From an uncultured Eubacterium sp. (GTDB taxonomy: Bacteria; Bacillota; Clostridia; Lachnospirales; Lachnospiraceae): DNA of 51,851 nt. Each line of letters starts with the position of its first letter. The stretch's first letter is position 1. The translations under genes were made by a program, and so were the position numbers. Positions 8,533 through 17,003 of the stretch are shown piece by piece. The stretch lies in contig CAUCXT010000018.1 in the NCBI GenBank assembly GCA_958446835.1, positions 1 through 51,851 of the forward strand, written 5' to 3'. The notes below the pieces were generated by a model. The model made no database searches. It saw only the letters and a program-made list of their open reading frames with translations, and was not told the DNA's origin.

Positions 8533-8560
8533 AGTATAACATTACAGAAAGTTTTGTAAA
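8533..8560 (-). promoter_or_regulatory. Promoter for the short peptide gene
   Basis: On the minus strand, -35 TTTACA (8560-8555) and -10 TATACT (8538-8533) are separated by 16 bases. Transcription would start near 8526 and give a leader of about 37 bases before the ATG at 8488. The -35 abuts the left arm of the large palindrome 8559-8621, so a protein or structure at the palindrome would affect this promoter. Confidence 0.6.
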
Positions 8561-8621
8561 GGGACACTTTCACCTTATTTTTTAATGAAAAAATGAAAAA
8601 ATAAGGGTGAAAGTGTCCCTT
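8559..8621. repeat. 63-bp near-perfect palindrome (MITE/REP-like or regulatory)
   Basis: Left arm 8559-8583 begins AAGGGACACTTTCACC and runs into TTATTTTTT; right arm 8596-8621 is its reverse complement except for one extra base (CACC against CACCC). The loop is 12 bases. Weaker outer arms TAACATT (8537-8543) and AATGTTA (8624-8630) may extend it. It sits between the peptide gene promoter and the promoter of the secreted protein gene, in a stretch with no other gene (8489-8743). The T-rich/A-rich inner part could also give a bidirectional terminator. Confidence 0.75.
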
Positions 8622-8679
8622 GCAATGTTATTGGGAATATGGTAGTTTTTAAGTAAGAATATATTCTTGATGGGAACAA

Positions 8680-8709
8680 TTAACTTAGCTGCTTTGAAAC
8701 AAGTATAAT
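8680..8709 (+). promoter_or_regulatory. Promoter upstream of the Cys-rich secreted protein
   Basis: A perfect -10 TATAAT (8704-8709) lies 18 bases after a weak -35 TTAACT (8680-8685). The start point would be near 8716, which rules out the in-frame ATG at 8708 and supports translation from 8744. Confidence 0.5.
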
Positions 8710-8743
8710 GAACATGTTTCATACGAAAGAAAGGAGATTTACT

Positions 8744-9097
8744 ATGTATAATACGAAGAAAACTTCAATTAAAAAAAGTATAGCTGTTTTTTTAGCAATA
8801 ACATTTTGTGTGATTTGCTTTGACAGAACTGTTGTTTTTGCAAGTGTACCGAATTATTGTTCTAATTGCGGAGCAAAGTTGGAAGAACATGCTGAGCACG
8901 TTGGAAATTGGACGGAAAAACATTATGTATCTACTGGATGTTCTTATGATGGAAAACCAGTTATGAATGAGTGTATCGTACACTGTAGCATGGATAGGGT
9001 GGCAAGGTTATGCCCTAATGGGTGTGGAGTGGCTTGGTCGGAAGATAAGCCTAAAGAGAGACATACGAGTAAATATTGTAGTAAATACGGAAAATAG
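8744..9097 (+). CDS. Secreted Cys-rich protein with zinc-ribbon-like CxxC
   Basis: The 117-residue product starts with a Lys-rich n-region and a hydrophobic core ending in VVFA before SVPNYC, a credible signal peptide with cleavage after about residue 33. The mature part of about 84 residues contains eight Cys, including an early YCSNCGAK zinc-ribbon-like knuckle and a later CPNGCG, plus several His. I chose the ATG at 8744 because AAGGAG lies seven bases upstream and the promoter -10 lies over the earlier ATG. I do not recognise a named family. The gene is monocistronic between its promoter and a strong terminator, in an A/T-rich stretch. Confidence 0.78.
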   Translation: MYNTKKTSIKKSIAVFLAITFCVICFDRTVVFASVPNYCSNCGAKLEEHAEHVGNWTEKHYVSTGCSYDGKPVMNECIVHCSMDRVARLCPNGCGVAWSEDKPKERHTSKYCSKYGK

Positions 9098-9107
9098 AGA
9101 TTATGTT

Positions 9108-9157
9108 AAAACTTCAAGGCAGGCTGATATTTGTACAAAGCCTGCTTTGAAGTTTTT
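9108..9157 (+). terminator. Intrinsic terminator after the Cys-rich protein gene
   Basis: An 18-bp stem (AAAACTTCAAGGCAGGCT at 9108-9125 against 9139-9156, one G-T pair) with a 13-base loop is followed by a T-run. The A-run on the left side means it could also work from the other strand. Confidence 0.9.
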
Positions 9158-9190
9158 GCTTTTATGATAATAATATAGGGGGAAAATAAT

Positions 9191-11482
9191 TTGAAAAATT
9201 TTAAGATGTTGGGAATATTTTTTATTGTTACAATGACATTTTTTATCAGTGGCTGTGGCAGTCGGGAGAATGAGGCTGATAAAAAGTCAACATCATCTAT
9301 TGAGTTAATGTGGAAAACAGATGGTTTTGTCACTGATGATGAGGTTGTCAAGGAGCAGGAACTATGGATAGACAGATACATAAGGTGGGAACATGACGAT
9401 GTGGAGCTGCTTAGCGATGATGAGCGAGCTCTTGAGACTATGGAGGGAGGTGCGCTGCAGGACTGCATTTACAGATTCACTCCTGTTAATACTTTATCTG
9501 AGTTTACTACTGTGAGGGTGGTCATGGAATGTATTGACACGGTTTCTATGGAAAAAAAGGTGACGTTATTCCTGCCTGAGCAGATAGGAGCTGGTGAAGA
9601 CAATTCAGGTTTTGTCTGCGGTGTCAATGCAGCTGTTGATGGTTCGTACATCTTTCATTGGCTAAAATATGGATATGACGGGGACGACTTTGTGCAGAAG
9701 GCTAATGAACTGGTGTATTTAACTGAGGACAGCGGCAAGGTGGAGACGAATCTTCTTCCGGCATATATTGAAAAGGGATTGATTCGTGAAAAATATAACA
9801 GCATTGTGTTTCGCAGTCAGGAGCTTTCGTTTGATGTTTTTGGAAACAGCTATGTGATTGGAGATAATTCGGATAGTCTGTTTGTGCTGGATATGGATGG
9901 AAAAAATATTTCAGAATACTACTGCTCTGCGGGAGAACAGATTGGAAAGCCGATGAACACGGAAGATGGAGAGTTGATTTTTCCATGTTATAATAAAAAT
10001 GATAAAACAACAAGCTTGTTGTGGGTAGATGTTAAAAATGAAAATATAAAAACTCTGGCCACAATAAACGACATCATTTTGCAATTGTATGGTTTGAAGG
10101 AAAATAATTTATATTATGAGAATAACGACGGTATTATAAGATGGGACGTTACATCGGGAACGAGAAAGCTCATATTTGAGTTCAAAGAAAATGGGGTTTT
10201 GGATGTTTATAAAAAACAGCTGGTACTGCGAAGCGATGACACTACGGTGTTAAGGATGTACGGACAGATAAACGGAGAATTTGAGGACTGGCTGCTGGTT
10301 ATGTCTGATAAACCGGTTGATAAGAATGACCCGGTTCGTGTTGTGAGCCTTACTAATGAATCAAACAGGGTGAAAACCTGTGCCAGAGTTGCTGCAAGGA
10401 AGAATCCTGAGTATTCATATAAATATGAGGATAAAAATGGCATTGACGAGACAGATTTTTATGCCAGAATTATGGCAGAGCTGATGTCGGGACAGGGACC
10501 TGATATCCTGTATGTATCGGCAGAAAATATGGAACTGCTAGGTCAAAAGGGGCTTCTTGCCGACCTGCGTGGATACATTTCTGAGGAATCACTTAATAAG
10601 GTTATTCCGGGAGTATTGAAGCTTGGAATGGATAATGGAGTGCTAATCGGAATTGCCTCCGATATAACGGCTACGTCCTTAATGATTAGGGATGATGTAT
10701 GGAACGGAGATAGCTGGACACCGGACGATATGCTTTCGCTGCTTGAGGATGGAAGAATATCGGGAAGGCTGTTTGATGGTGGAACATTGCATGCTTCAAG
10801 GATATCCATTAAGATTTTACTGGAATATTTATTGGCAGACTCCTTTGTTATTGACTGGGAGAAAAATGAAAGCCATTTTGAGGATGAACGTTTTATAAAG
10901 CTGATTGAATATCTTGGCAACTGTCAGGCAGAACAATTGGATGAAGATGATAATAAACCGTCTGATGCGTTGATTCTAACCTCAATATCAAGTCTTGATC
11001 TGATAAATTCTTTCACAGGAATAAGGGGAAATACAGGGTGGCATTATGTAGGATTTCCTTCGCGGCAGGGTTGTGGAAATTATCTTGAAGCTGGAGGTAT
11101 GCTGGTTGTCAATGCAGCCACAACTGCGAATGAGGCTGTAGCCGCTTATCTTGAGTGCTTTTTGGGCAGGGAAGTTCAGGACGCTGTCTCATTCGGTGAA
11201 GGTATGCCGATAATTCCATTGCCAACGGAGAATGTAGTATTTGATGAGGATAAGGCGTATTGGCAGGGACAGGAGATGCCGCTTTTTGATGATGGCAGTA
11301 CATCGCTGGATGAGGTGAATGATTTGTTGGAAAAATGTGTTCCTGCTCCGAAGAAATATCCTCAGATAGAACAAATTGTCTGGGAGGAGCTGGCGGCATA
11401 CTATTCAGGCGGTAAGACCGCTGAGGAGACAGCGTCTGTTATTGATGACCGTGTGCAGATTTATCTGGATGAGTTGCAATAA
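9191..11482 (+). CDS. Lipoprotein with solute-binding-protein-like C-terminal half (paralogue A)
   Basis: The 763-residue protein begins with a lipoprotein signal, lipobox ISGC with the modified Cys at about 22, so it is anchored outside the membrane. Residues of about 40-390 look beta-rich and propeller-like with repeated short strands. The C-terminal half carries features of family-1 extracellular solute-binding proteins, notably GQGPDILYVSAENMELLGQKG and the following LADLRGYI. The TTG start has AGGGGG eight bases upstream. It is followed three bases later by a frame leading into a paralogue, with similar C-terminal ends (DxRVQIYLDE). No permease or ATPase is nearby, so a classical importer role is doubtful; sensing or surface binding are alternatives. 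Confidence 0.82.
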   Translation: MKNFKMLGIFFIVTMTFFISGCGSRENEADKKSTSSIELMWKTDGFVTDDEVVKEQELWIDRYIRWEHDDVELLSDDERALETMEGGALQDCIYRFTPVNTLSEFTTVRVVMECIDTVSMEKKVTLFLPEQIGAGEDNSGFVCGVNAAVDGSYIFHWLKYGYDGDDFVQKANELVYLTEDSGKVETNLLPAYIEKGLIREKYNSIVFRSQELSFDVFGNSYVIGDNSDSLFVLDMDGKNISEYYCSAGEQIGKPMNTEDGELIFPCYNKNDKTTSLLWVDVKNENIKTLATINDIILQLYGLKENNLYYENNDGIIRWDVTSGTRKLIFEFKENGVLDVYKKQLVLRSDDTTVLRMYGQINGEFEDWLLVMSDKPVDKNDPVRVVSLTNESNRVKTCARVAARKNPEYSYKYEDKNGIDETDFYARIMAELMSGQGPDILYVSAENMELLGQKGLLADLRGYISEESLNKVIPGVLKLGMDNGVLIGIASDITATSLMIRDDVWNGDSWTPDDMLSLLEDGRISGRLFDGGTLHASRISIKILLEYLLADSFVIDWEKNESHFEDERFIKLIEYLGNCQAEQLDEDDNKPSDALILTSISSLDLINSFTGIRGNTGWHYVGFPSRQGCGNYLEAGGMLVVNAATTANEAVAAYLECFLGREVQDAVSFGEGMPIIPLPTENVVFDEDKAYWQGQEMPLFDDGSTSLDEVNDLLEKCVPAPKKYPQIEQIVWEELAAYYSGGKTAEETASVIDDRVQIYLDELQ

Positions 11483-11512
11483 AAAATGATTTTTACCAAA
11501 GGAGGGGCAGGT

Positions 11513-13714
11513 TTGAAGAAAATACGTTTTATATGGGTTGTATTACTTTTATTATGTTTGTCCGCATGTGCCAAGGAAAAGGTAAGTGAGCAAGGTACAT
11601 ATGGGACAGAGGAAAATACGGTGGACTGGCGTGGGCAGGAGTTTCAGGTACAGGAAAATGTTGCCAGGAATTGGACAATATGGATGGATAAGTTTAATCT
11701 GATTGATATTTCGGATATGCTTAGTCCGGATGAGCATGTTTCTATGAGCGTATATCTGGGACAGTTTGGTGAAAGGGTGTATTATCTTTACGATCTGTAT
11801 AATGAAGAAAGCGGGGACAGAAGATATGTCAGTGTCAGTGTAAATCTTACGGATATGACAAGGTCGGTACACAGCGAATTTACAATGAGCGATATAGGTT
11901 ACATGGCACCGTATAATCTGGTATTTGGAGCCTGCATGCCGGAGGAAGGCATATTGATGCTTGATTTGGAGGAGGGCTATTATAATGCTGATGAAGAACT
12001 GGTACGCAATCGTTATTGGTCCTACATAGAGAATAAAAAAATAGTCAAACAGATGGATATGACTTCTTTTGTAAAAGATAATGATTTATTTCTGGATGCC
12101 GGATTTAGTGGGAATGGAGAAAATCAGGTTTATCTGGCGGACGATGGCTGTATATATTATTTACCGATGGATAAATATTACGATGTCAATTTTCTCTACG
12201 TGTTTGATGGTGAGGGTAATCTGCTCAATCAGTATCAGAAACCGCAAAATTCAATATTTCGTAAGCCTATAAGAACACAGGATGGTGACTATCTGTTTCC
12301 GATATATATGAGCCACAAAAAGTGTGTTGATATAGTCTGCTATGATAATGAAAGCAATTCAGTCAGAAAATTGGGAGGTATTGAAGACAATGGTGCCATG
12401 AAGCCGGTGGTGATGCATGGCAGCAGGATTTATTATATATCAGAAAATAAAGTGATTAGCTGGGATATAGTTACAGGTGACAGGACGGAGTGTTGTAATC
12501 TGGAGGACTTAGGTTATTACAACAATAGCAGCTTACTGATACTCTGGTGTAACGCCAAGCCGTATATCAGATTCAAGGATGGTTCCGGAGAGTGGATAGT
12601 GAGTACTTCGGAAAGTGAAATGGTCAACGATAGTGCAATTGAGGTTGCAGATTTGCTTGGAGATTCAAGGCGGCTGAAGGCGGCGATTACACAGGCTAAG
12701 ATGGACAATAGAAATATGTCTGTCTCCTTTGCGGATGCAAGCGGTGACACTGATAAGAACAGAATATATGCTGAATTTGCGGCGGGCAATGGCCCTGATG
12801 TAATGCTTGTAAGCAGGGATGAAATGTTTAATATGGTTGACAAGGGAATGCTTGCTGACATGGAGGATATCATTGGCTTGGAAAACAAGGAAAAGCTTAT
12901 TGGGAGTGCAGTTAAAGTAGGCATGGTCGGTGACGTGTTCTATGGTGTGCCGCAGGGTATATATATGGAGAGTGTTATTGTCCATGAAGATTCTGTCAAA
13001 GAAAACACATGGACGCATGAGCAGTTTATGGATTCAGTGCTGGCAGGAGACATATATCCATGCGTAAAAATAGGCAATTCGTTGTGCTCATCACAGATAA
13101 GCTTTAAATTGATAACGCGATTGAATTTGACAGATTCATTTTTCATTGACTGGGAAAAGAGACAAAGCAGGTTTGCAAGTGATGATGTCAAAAGGTTTAT
13201 AGAGACGTTTGGGGACTATGAGTTGACAAGCATCGATGATGTTGATGTAGATAAGAAAAAGACATATCAAATAGGTGGCGTGAGCAGTGGCAACATACAT
13301 GATGAAGATAGTTATCAGGATTATTTAGAGTACCTTGAAAAATCAGGCTATAAATATATTGGATATCCGACATCGCAGGGAAATGGTAATTATTTACACG
13401 ATGAGGGTGTTATTGTTGTCAATGTAAACACAATCCATAAAGAAGAGGTACGGGAGCTCATTGAAGCCTTTCTGGGTGATGAGGTTCAATCATTGAAATA
13501 TATTGGAGATGATTATGTGTCTGTGACAGGATATGGAATTGAAGATTTTATTCCGTACCTTGAAATGTGTGTGCCTTTCCCGGCAGAGAATACGGTTATC
13601 CAGAACATAGTGTTTGAGGAGCTTGAACCGTATTTTGAACATGATAAGACTCTTGAGCAGGCCCTTAAGCTTATAGATTCGCGTGTGCAGATTTATCTGG
13701 ATGAAACGGAGTGA
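11513..13714 (+). CDS. Lipoprotein with solute-binding-protein-like C-terminal half (paralogue B)
   Basis: The 733-residue paralogue of the preceding lipoprotein has lipobox LSAC (Cys about 19), the same two-part architecture, the GNGPDVMLVSRDEMFNMVDKG segment in the solute-binding-like half and the same RVQIYLDE ending. Start TTG at 11513 is preferred because AAAGGAGG lies seven bases upstream; an earlier in-frame ATG at 11486 lacks an SD. The two genes are 30 bases apart and surely cotranscribed. The protein retains the aromatic/Gly-rich segment before the C-terminus (YIGYPTSQGNGNYL, matching YVGFPSRQGCGNYL in the partner), so both copies look functional rather than decaying. Ligand unknown. 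Confidence 0.82.
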   Translation: MKKIRFIWVVLLLLCLSACAKEKVSEQGTYGTEENTVDWRGQEFQVQENVARNWTIWMDKFNLIDISDMLSPDEHVSMSVYLGQFGERVYYLYDLYNEESGDRRYVSVSVNLTDMTRSVHSEFTMSDIGYMAPYNLVFGACMPEEGILMLDLEEGYYNADEELVRNRYWSYIENKKIVKQMDMTSFVKDNDLFLDAGFSGNGENQVYLADDGCIYYLPMDKYYDVNFLYVFDGEGNLLNQYQKPQNSIFRKPIRTQDGDYLFPIYMSHKKCVDIVCYDNESNSVRKLGGIEDNGAMKPVVMHGSRIYYISENKVISWDIVTGDRTECCNLEDLGYYNNSSLLILWCNAKPYIRFKDGSGEWIVSTSESEMVNDSAIEVADLLGDSRRLKAAITQAKMDNRNMSVSFADASGDTDKNRIYAEFAAGNGPDVMLVSRDEMFNMVDKGMLADMEDIIGLENKEKLIGSAVKVGMVGDVFYGVPQGIYMESVIVHEDSVKENTWTHEQFMDSVLAGDIYPCVKIGNSLCSSQISFKLITRLNLTDSFFIDWEKRQSRFASDDVKRFIETFGDYELTSIDDVDVDKKKTYQIGGVSSGNIHDEDSYQDYLEYLEKSGYKYIGYPTSQGNGNYLHDEGVIVVNVNTIHKEEVRELIEAFLGDEVQSLKYIGDDYVSVTGYGIEDFIPYLEMCVPFPAENTVIQNIVFEELEPYFEHDKTLEQALKLIDSRVQIYLDETE

Positions 13715-13718
13715 AATT

Positions 13719-14252
13719 GTGACGGATAGGAAGATGAATAAAAACGATGAAAAAACAATTGACAAAGATACAATCGGATATGCAGGCAATGAGGCAGGAA
13801 ACGGTCATGGAAAAGCCCGAAAAATAAAAGCCATGGTGATAAGTGGGCTTGTTCTGCTGATTGTTGCACTAGCAATAGTGGGATTTATCAGGTTTGCTCC
13901 TAAATCGATAAAGGATACCGGGTTGTACTTTAATGAAAAGGGTGAATCTGCGACAATCACCTTGGATGTTAAATACCATAAGGGGTTGAAGGGCTATTAT
14001 TATACAGGGGAGATCATTGTCGACGGTACAGTCTATAAGAGCGTGTATGACTTATATAACACAAAGACCAGCCTGTTCGTTGTGGAGAATGATTATGCAT
14101 TGACAGCTTTCAAAAATTCATTGGCACTTTCGGATTTTAGCGGAAAAGGTAAAACGGTGAGGATAATAAATATTATGAAAAATGAAGAGTCGGAATCCTA
14201 TATCGGACCGGCGGAGAGCTATGAGGAAGCCATGAGCTTGCTTGTTCAATGA
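13719..14252 (+). CDS. Single-pass membrane protein, uncharacterised
   Basis: The predicted product of 177 residues has a hydrophilic cytoplasmic head of about 38 residues, one transmembrane helix (about 39-60, MVISGLVLLIVALAIVGFI), and an extracellular part of about 115 residues without Cys, ending in an acidic helix. The GTG start at 13719 has GGAG seven bases upstream; ATG 13734 is the alternative. It starts four bases after the paralogue B lipoprotein stop, so the three genes from 9191 form an operon. I do not recognise a family. A structural partner or modulator of the two lipoproteins is a reasonable guess only. Confidence 0.7.
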   Translation: MTDRKMNKNDEKTIDKDTIGYAGNEAGNGHGKARKIKAMVISGLVLLIVALAIVGFIRFAPKSIKDTGLYFNEKGESATITLDVKYHKGLKGYYYTGEIIVDGTVYKSVYDLYNTKTSLFVVENDYALTAFKNSLALSDFSGKGKTVRIINIMKNEESESYIGPAESYEEAMSLLVQ

Positions 14253-14304
14253 GAGCCAATCGCGCAGTAGAAGATTTGAGAATGAATTATATTAAAAATA
14301 GTTC

Positions 14305-14333
14305 TTGCATTTTCGCAATCATCGTGCTATTAT
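14305..14333 (+). promoter_or_regulatory. rpsO promoter
   Basis: -35 TTGCAT (14305-14310) and -10 TATTAT (14328-14333) with an ideal 17-base spacer and a TG extension just before the -10. The start point would be near 14340, directly ahead of the structured leader. Confidence 0.75.
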
Positions 14334-14349
14334 TACAAAGTATGTTACA

Positions 14350-14398
14350 GCCGTAGCTATGCCTTTGGATTACTCCAACCTATGGCTTGGTTACCGGC
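14350..14398 (+). promoter_or_regulatory. Structured 5' leader of rpsO, candidate S15 autoregulatory site
   Basis: Nested pairings can be drawn: outer GCCG (14350) with CGGC (14395-14398) plus flanking TA/TA, then GCTAT with ATGGC, then a small hairpin TTGGA-TTAC-TCCAA. The element lies between the promoter and the rpsO SD. Ribosomal protein S15 represses its own translation through leader RNA in several bacteria; assignment here rests on position and foldability, not on a matched consensus. Confidence 0.5.
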
Positions 14399-14433
14399 GA
14401 TTATATTATTTTATTATATGGAGGAATATCACT

Positions 14434-14700
14434 ATGATATCTAAGGAAAAGAAGGCAGAGATTATTGCCGCTTACGGAAGAACACCTAATGACACAGGAT
14501 CACCTGAGGTTCAGATCGCTCTTTTAACAGAGAGAATCAACGAGCTTACAGAGCATCTTAAGTCCAACATGAAGGATCATCATTCAAGAAGAGGTCTTCT
14601 TAAGATGGTTGGTCAGAGAAGAGGTCTGCTTGAGTATCTCAAGAAGAATGATGTTGAAGCTTACCGTTCTTTGATTGCACGTTTAGGAATCAGAAAGTAA
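14434..14700 (+). CDS. rpsO: 30S ribosomal protein S15
   Basis: Primary-binding protein of the 30S platform that nucleates the central domain of 16S rRNA. The 88 residues match the family length and carry the hallmark GSPEVQIALLTERINELTEHLK and KDHHSRRGLLKMVGQRRGLL segments. The ATG at 14434 has GGAGG nine bases upstream; the longer upstream reading would run through the structured leader and promoter and is not used. Own promoter and leader precede it, and a terminator separates it from pnp. Confidence 0.99.
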   Translation: MISKEKKAEIIAAYGRTPNDTGSPEVQIALLTERINELTEHLKSNMKDHHSRRGLLKMVGQRRGLLEYLKKNDVEAYRSLIARLGIRK

Positions 14701-14707
14701 TTATGGG

Positions 14708-14731
14708 AGGGCGGAGTTTATCCGCCCTTTT
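14708..14731 (+). terminator. Terminator after rpsO
   Basis: Stem AGGGCGGA / TCCGCCCT (14708-14715, 14721-14728) with a 5-base loop and a short TTTT run, seven bases after the rpsO stop. Confidence 0.85.
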
Positions 14732-14908
14732 ATGCGTTAATAAGTCATTTTTGGGCTTATTGGCGTTTAAGGCAGTATTTGCCGAACACGCAGGAGAAAT
14801 TTTCCGAGACTTCTGAAAAATACATGACATGATAAATTAGGCGTGTACTTTTCAGTTGTTTCGGTTTCTTCTGCGAATATAAAAAATATGACGAAGAGGA
14901 GACAGGAT

Positions 14909-17002
14909 ATGTATAAGAGTTTTTCTATGGAATTAGCCGGCAGAACACTTACAGTTGATGTCGGAAGAGTTGCTGCACAGGCTAACGGTGCCGCATTTAT
15001 GCATTACGGAGATACAACAGTATTATCCACAGCTACAGCTTCTGAGAAGCCAAGGGATGGTATTGATTTCTTCCCATTATCAGTTGAGTATGAGGAGAAG
15101 TTATATGCCGTAGGTAAGATTCCGGGAGGTTTTAACAAGAGAGAGGGTAAGGCATCTGAGAACGCCATCCTCACATCACGAGTTATCGACAGACCTATGA
15201 GACCTCTTTTCCCTAAGGATTACAGGAATGACGTCACACTCAACAACATGGTTATGTCAGTTGACCCTGAGTGTGCACCGGAACTTACTGCTATGTTAGG
15301 TTCTGCTATCGCGGTTGCTATTTCAGATATTCCATTCGATGGTCCATGTGCTACAACACAGGTTGGTCTTATAAATGGTGAGTTTGTAATCAATCCTAAT
15401 GCGTCACAGAACGCCGTGTCAGACCTTAAGCTTACAGTTGCTTCAACAAGAGATAAGGTTATTATGATTGAGGCAGGCGCTAACGAAGTACCTGAGGCTA
15501 AGATGGTCGAGGCTATCTACAAGGCACATGAGGTTAACCAGCAGGTTATCGCCTTCATCGACAAGATTGTTGCTGAGTGCGGTAAGCCTAAGCATGAGTA
15601 TACAAGCTGCGCAATTCCTGAGGAATTATTTGCAGCTATCAAGGAGATAGTTCCTCCTGCTGAGATGGAGGTTGTCATGTTCGCTCCTGAGAAGCAGGTA
15701 AGAGAAGAGAGAATCAGAAACTTAAAGGACAAGCTTACTGAGTGCTTCGCAGACAAGGAGGACTGGCTTCCACTTATAGATGAGGCTGTTTACCAGTATG
15801 AGAAGAAGACTGTCCGCAAGATGATTTTAAAGGATCACAAGAGACCGGACGGCCGTGAGATTACACAGATCCGTCCGCTTGCAGCAGAGGTTGATATCAT
15901 CCCTAGAGTTCATGGTTCTGCAATGTTCACAAGAGGACAGACACAGATATGTAACGTATGTACACTTGCTCCTTTATCTGAGGCACAGAAGCTTGACGGT
16001 CTTGATGATACAACATCAAAGAGATATATGCACCACTACAATTTCCCTGCTTACTCAGTAGGTGAGACTAAGGTTTCAAGAGGACCTGGACGCCGTGAAA
16101 TCGGACATGGTGCTCTTGCAGAGAGAGCTCTTGTACCTGTACTTCCATCTGAGGAGGAGTTCCCATACGCAATCAGAACAGTATCTGAGACATTTGAGTC
16201 CAACGGTTCAACATCAATGGCTTCAACATGTGCTTCCTGTATGTCACTTATGGCAGCAGGTGTTCCTATTAAGAAGATGGTAGCAGGTATCTCCTGTGGT
16301 CTTGTAACAGGTGAGACAGATGACGATTATGTACTTCTCACAGATATTCAGGGTCTTGAGGATTTCTTCGGAGATATGGACTTCAAGGTAACAGGTACAA
16401 CAGACGGTATTACTGCTATCCAGATGGATATTAAGATTCATGGTCTTACAAGACCTATCGTTGAGGGCGCTATCGCAAGATGCCGTGAGGCGAGACTTTT
16501 CATCATGGAGAACTGCATGAAGCCGGCTATCGCAGAGCCAAGAAAGGAAGTCGGTCCATACGCTCCTAAGATTGTACAGATTCAGATTGACCCTGCTAAG
16601 ATTGGTGATGTTGTCGGACAGAGAGGAAAGACGATCAACGCAATCATTGATGAGACAGGTGTTAAGATTGATATTACAGATGACGGCGCTGTATCGGTAT
16701 GTGGAACAGATAAGGCTATGATGGACAAGGCTATCAAGTACATCCAGACTATCGTAACAGATTATGAAGAGGGACAGGTATTTGAGGGCAAGGTTGTGAG
16801 CATTAAGGAGTTCGGTGCATTCTTAGAGTTCGCTCCTGGCAAGGAGGGAATGGTTCACATTTCCAAGATAAGCAAGGAGAGAATTGATCATGTAGAGGAC
16901 GTTCTTACACTTGGCGATGTTGTCAAGGTAGTATGCCTTGGCAAGGACAAGATGGGACGCTACAGCTTCAGCATTAAGGATTACAAGGAAGAGGTAAAGT
17001 AA
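14909..17002 (+). CDS. pnp: Polyribonucleotide nucleotidyltransferase (PNPase)
   Basis: Phosphorolytic 3'-5' exoribonuclease of mRNA turnover, working in the degradosome-like assembly with RNase Y. The 697-residue protein has two RNase PH domains (about 10-220 and 310-540; second core with FTRGQTQ and the SNGSTSMAS active-site loop), a KH domain (IGDVVGQRGKTINAIIDETG) and a C-terminal S1 domain (GKVVSIKEFGAFLEF ... EGMVHISKIS). The ATG at 14909 has AGAGGAG seven bases upstream. yebC starts two bases after its stop. Confidence 0.98.
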   Translation: MYKSFSMELAGRTLTVDVGRVAAQANGAAFMHYGDTTVLSTATASEKPRDGIDFFPLSVEYEEKLYAVGKIPGGFNKREGKASENAILTSRVIDRPMRPLFPKDYRNDVTLNNMVMSVDPECAPELTAMLGSAIAVAISDIPFDGPCATTQVGLINGEFVINPNASQNAVSDLKLTVASTRDKVIMIEAGANEVPEAKMVEAIYKAHEVNQQVIAFIDKIVAECGKPKHEYTSCAIPEELFAAIKEIVPPAEMEVVMFAPEKQVREERIRNLKDKLTECFADKEDWLPLIDEAVYQYEKKTVRKMILKDHKRPDGREITQIRPLAAEVDIIPRVHGSAMFTRGQTQICNVCTLAPLSEAQKLDGLDDTTSKRYMHHYNFPAYSVGETKVSRGPGRREIGHGALAERALVPVLPSEEEFPYAIRTVSETFESNGSTSMASTCASCMSLMAAGVPIKKMVAGISCGLVTGETDDDYVLLTDIQGLEDFFGDMDFKVTGTTDGITAIQMDIKIHGLTRPIVEGAIARCREARLFIMENCMKPAIAEPRKEVGPYAPKIVQIQIDPAKIGDVVGQRGKTINAIIDETGVKIDITDDGAVSVCGTDKAMMDKAIKYIQTIVTDYEEGQVFEGKVVSIKEFGAFLEFAPGKEGMVHISKISKERIDHVEDVLTLGDVVKVVCLGKDKMGRYSFSIKDYKEEVK

Positions 17003-17003
17003 T

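Noticed and set aside
14305..14433. N-terminal extension of S15
   Set aside because: Runs through promoter and structured leader; S15 is 88 residues from ATG 14434.
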